This document shows, piece by piece, positions 15,115 to 16,230 of a DNA stretch of 16,230 nucleotides. The stretch comes from Cellvibrionales bacterium UBA1969 (lineage in GTDB: Bacteria > Pseudomonadota > Gammaproteobacteria > Pseudomonadales > UBA7434). Positions within the stretch are counted from its first letter, which is position 1. The number at the start of each line of letters is the position of its first letter. The translations under genes were made by a program, and so were the position numbers. Location: assembly GCA_002339085.1 (NCBI GenBank), contig DDDX01000016.1:1-16230 (forward strand). The letters run 5' to 3'. Under the pieces are notes generated by a model that was not told the origin of the DNA, ran no database searches, and saw only the letters and a list, made by a program, of their open reading frames with translations.

Positions 15115-15451
15115 CGAAGAATTACCGGTCATCCCGGGAAAGCGTTATTTTACCATAGGCGAAGTAAGCGATCTCTGTGCGGTCAAACCGCACGTATTGC
15201 GTTACTGGGAACAAGAATTTCCTCATTTAAAGCCTGTTAAACGCCGTGGTAATCGACGCTATTATCAACGCCAAGACGTGATTATGATTCGTCAAATTCG
15301 CAGCCTTTTATACGATCAAGGCTATACCATCGGTGGTGCTCGCCTTCAGTTAAATGGTGAAAAAGCTAAAGAAGATGGCTCGCAGTCCCAACAGCTGCTT
15401 AGGCAGATGATTGGTGAGCTCGAAGACGTCATCGAGGTTTTGAAAGTTTAA
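15095..15451 (+). CDS. MerR-family transcriptional regulator, conserved neighbour of ihfA
   Basis: Small MerR-like DNA-binding protein of 118 residues. A winged helix-turn-helix lies at about 18-60 (YFTIGEVSDLCAVKPHVLRYWEQEF, with RRGNRRYY as the wing). The DVIMIRQIRSLLYDQGYTI segment follows at about 61-79 and a short coiled-coil-like tail at about 85-118. There is no effector domain and no Cys cluster of metal sensors; the single Cys is at 28. A gene of this type follows himA/ihfA and precedes tRNA-Pro in Pseudomonas genomes, from memory, and its target is unknown to me. It starts inside ihfA in another frame (20-bp overlap) without a clear Shine-Dalgarno, which suggests translational coupling. 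Confidence 0.88.
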   Translation: MLEPSNNEELPVIPGKRYFTIGEVSDLCAVKPHVLRYWEQEFPHLKPVKRRGNRRYYQRQDVIMIRQIRSLLYDQGYTIGGARLQLNGEKAKEDGSQSQQLLRQMIGELEDVIEVLKV

Positions 15452-15482
15452 ACCACCCCATTTCTTGTTTTTGAATTAAAAA

Positions 15483-16142
15483 ATGATAATTTCACATAAG
15501 TTCAAGGTGGTTTATTTTAGAGTTCCTAAAACAGCCTCATCCACTGTCGAATTAATGCTAAGACTCAATGGGGCAATTTCCGATATAGACGTTTGTACCT
15601 CGGAAATGTCAGTAAGCTTGAGCAATAAAAACGTCCCAGACCGAGTGGTAGCCGAGCTAGAGACAGGTTCTGGAGAATTACAGCATATGAGGCCTATTGA
15701 TGCGGTAAACTTCGGGCTTCTTACCGAGCAACAGCTAAAAGAATATCAGTGTTATGCAACCTTAAGATCGCCATTAGATCGTTGGCGTTCAATCCTTGGT
15801 CATGCGGGCATAAATGATCTTGACTCCGCTCTTGAAGCCTTAAAAACGGATCGCCATTTTGGCGTTATTGAAAGACCGCAATATGATTATTTCAGTTATA
15901 AAGACAAGTTGATTTGTAAACCATTGTTATTTAAAAATATCAATGAAGAGTTGCGTCGCTTTGCCAAGCTTTTTGATATTGATCTGCCTTGTGAAATCCC
16001 TGTGATTAATAAGAACACACTGTTAAATAAGATGGCTCCATTAAGGGATTATGTGCCAGATGAACTTAAAAATAAATTCATGGGGCGTTTTGCAAATGAT
16101 GTGAGATTGTATAAAAAATTTGCGAAAAAAACGCCATTATAA
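15483..16142 (+). CDS. Small sulfotransferase-like protein (PAPS-dependent fold)
   Basis: Predicted to transfer sulfate from PAPS to an unknown acceptor such as a glycan. Over 219 residues there is an N-terminal strand and phosphate loop, VVYFRVPKTASSTVE (9-23). It matches the 5'-phosphosulfate loop of the carbohydrate-type (sulfotransferase family 2-like) proteins. ATLRSPLDRWRSIL (92-105) follows, matching the 3'-phosphate site with R95 and S103. HMRP at 68-71 may supply the catalytic base. No signal peptide or membrane segment is visible, so it is probably cytoplasmic. ATG 15483 has no Shine-Dalgarno in the A+T-rich 31-nt gap. The gene looks more A+T-rich by eye than pheT or ihfA. It separates the MerR-like gene from tRNA-Pro, so it is likely acquired. 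Acceptor and pathway cannot be told from here. Confidence 0.72.
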   Translation: MIISHKFKVVYFRVPKTASSTVELMLRLNGAISDIDVCTSEMSVSLSNKNVPDRVVAELETGSGELQHMRPIDAVNFGLLTEQQLKEYQCYATLRSPLDRWRSILGHAGINDLDSALEALKTDRHFGVIERPQYDYFSYKDKLICKPLLFKNINEELRRFAKLFDIDLPCEIPVINKNTLLNKMAPLRDYVPDELKNKFMGRFANDVRLYKKFAKKTPL

Positions 16143-16153
16143 ATATGATATTT

Positions 16154-16230
16154 CGGGATGTAGCGCAGTCTGGTAGCGCACCACACTGGGGGTGTGGTGG
16201 TCGTCGGTTCAAATCCGGCCATCCCGACCA
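16154..16230 (+). tRNA. tRNA-Pro, anticodon GGG, CCA encoded
   Basis: The full cloverleaf folds. The acceptor CGGGATG pairs with CATCCCG. The D stem is GCGC/GCGC. The anticodon stem CCACA/TGTGG holds the loop CTGGGGG, with anticodon GGG at 16188-16190. The T arm contains GGTTCAAATCC. The C1-G72 pair and A73 discriminator are proline identity features. The encoded CCA ends exactly at the window edge. The 5' end lies only 11 nt after the sulfotransferase stop, so its promoter must be inside that gene or it is cotranscribed. Confidence 0.98.

Noticed and set aside
1..16230. CRISPR arrays, insertion sequences, prophage genes or a multi-gene defence island
   Set aside because: No regularly spaced repeats, transposase, integrase or phage-like frames were found; almost all genes are housekeeping.

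Overview
The window looks like a chromosomal segment of a gammaproteobacterium with moderate G+C. The block thrS-infC-rpmI-rplT-pheS-pheT-ihfA-merR-like-tRNA-Pro is, from memory, the Pseudomonas-type order. NrdA carries two N-terminal ATP-cone regions, as in Pseudomonas. I infer a relative of Pseudomonadales/Cellvibrionales, perhaps marine, but nothing in the sequence fixes the genus.

Layout. Positions 1-2405 (minus strand) hold the first 801 codons of nrdA; its 3' end lies outside the window. Positions 2406-3270 are a long A+T-rich divergent intergenic region with several dyads and one DnaA box. glpK (plus, 3271-4773) converges on the minus-strand pair argD-argF (7011 to 4878). A regulatory gap of about 400 bp separates argD from grxD (plus, 7421-7759). 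From 7882 a long plus-strand translation cluster runs thrS, infC, rpmI, rplT, pheS, pheT, ihfA and a MerR-like gene. It is followed by a small sulfotransferase-like gene and tRNA-Pro(GGG), whose CCA end is the last base of the window.

How the genes relate. NrdA makes deoxyribonucleotides. GlpK feeds glycerol into lipid and central metabolism. ArgD and ArgF are two arginine-biosynthesis steps. GrxD is a CGFS glutaredoxin of iron-sulfur handling. The large cluster supplies two aminoacyl-tRNA synthetases, initiation factor 3, ribosomal proteins L35 and L20, and the DNA-bending protein IHF-alpha.

Most of the interest lies in the leaders. The thrS leader contains a hairpin whose loop reads like a tRNA-Thr(GGU) anticodon loop. 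infC starts at GTG but is preceded by a well-placed Shine-Dalgarno and an AUU-AUU-AAG mini-frame whose TGA overlaps that GTG. A strong intrinsic terminator precedes pheS and overlaps a Phe-rich mini-frame. A minus-strand promoter/terminator pair upstream of argD outlines an unassigned transcript of about 215 nt. The only clearly accessory gene is the A+T-rich sulfotransferase-like gene between the MerR-like gene and tRNA-Pro. I found no CRISPR array, insertion sequence, prophage or obvious multi-gene defence system.
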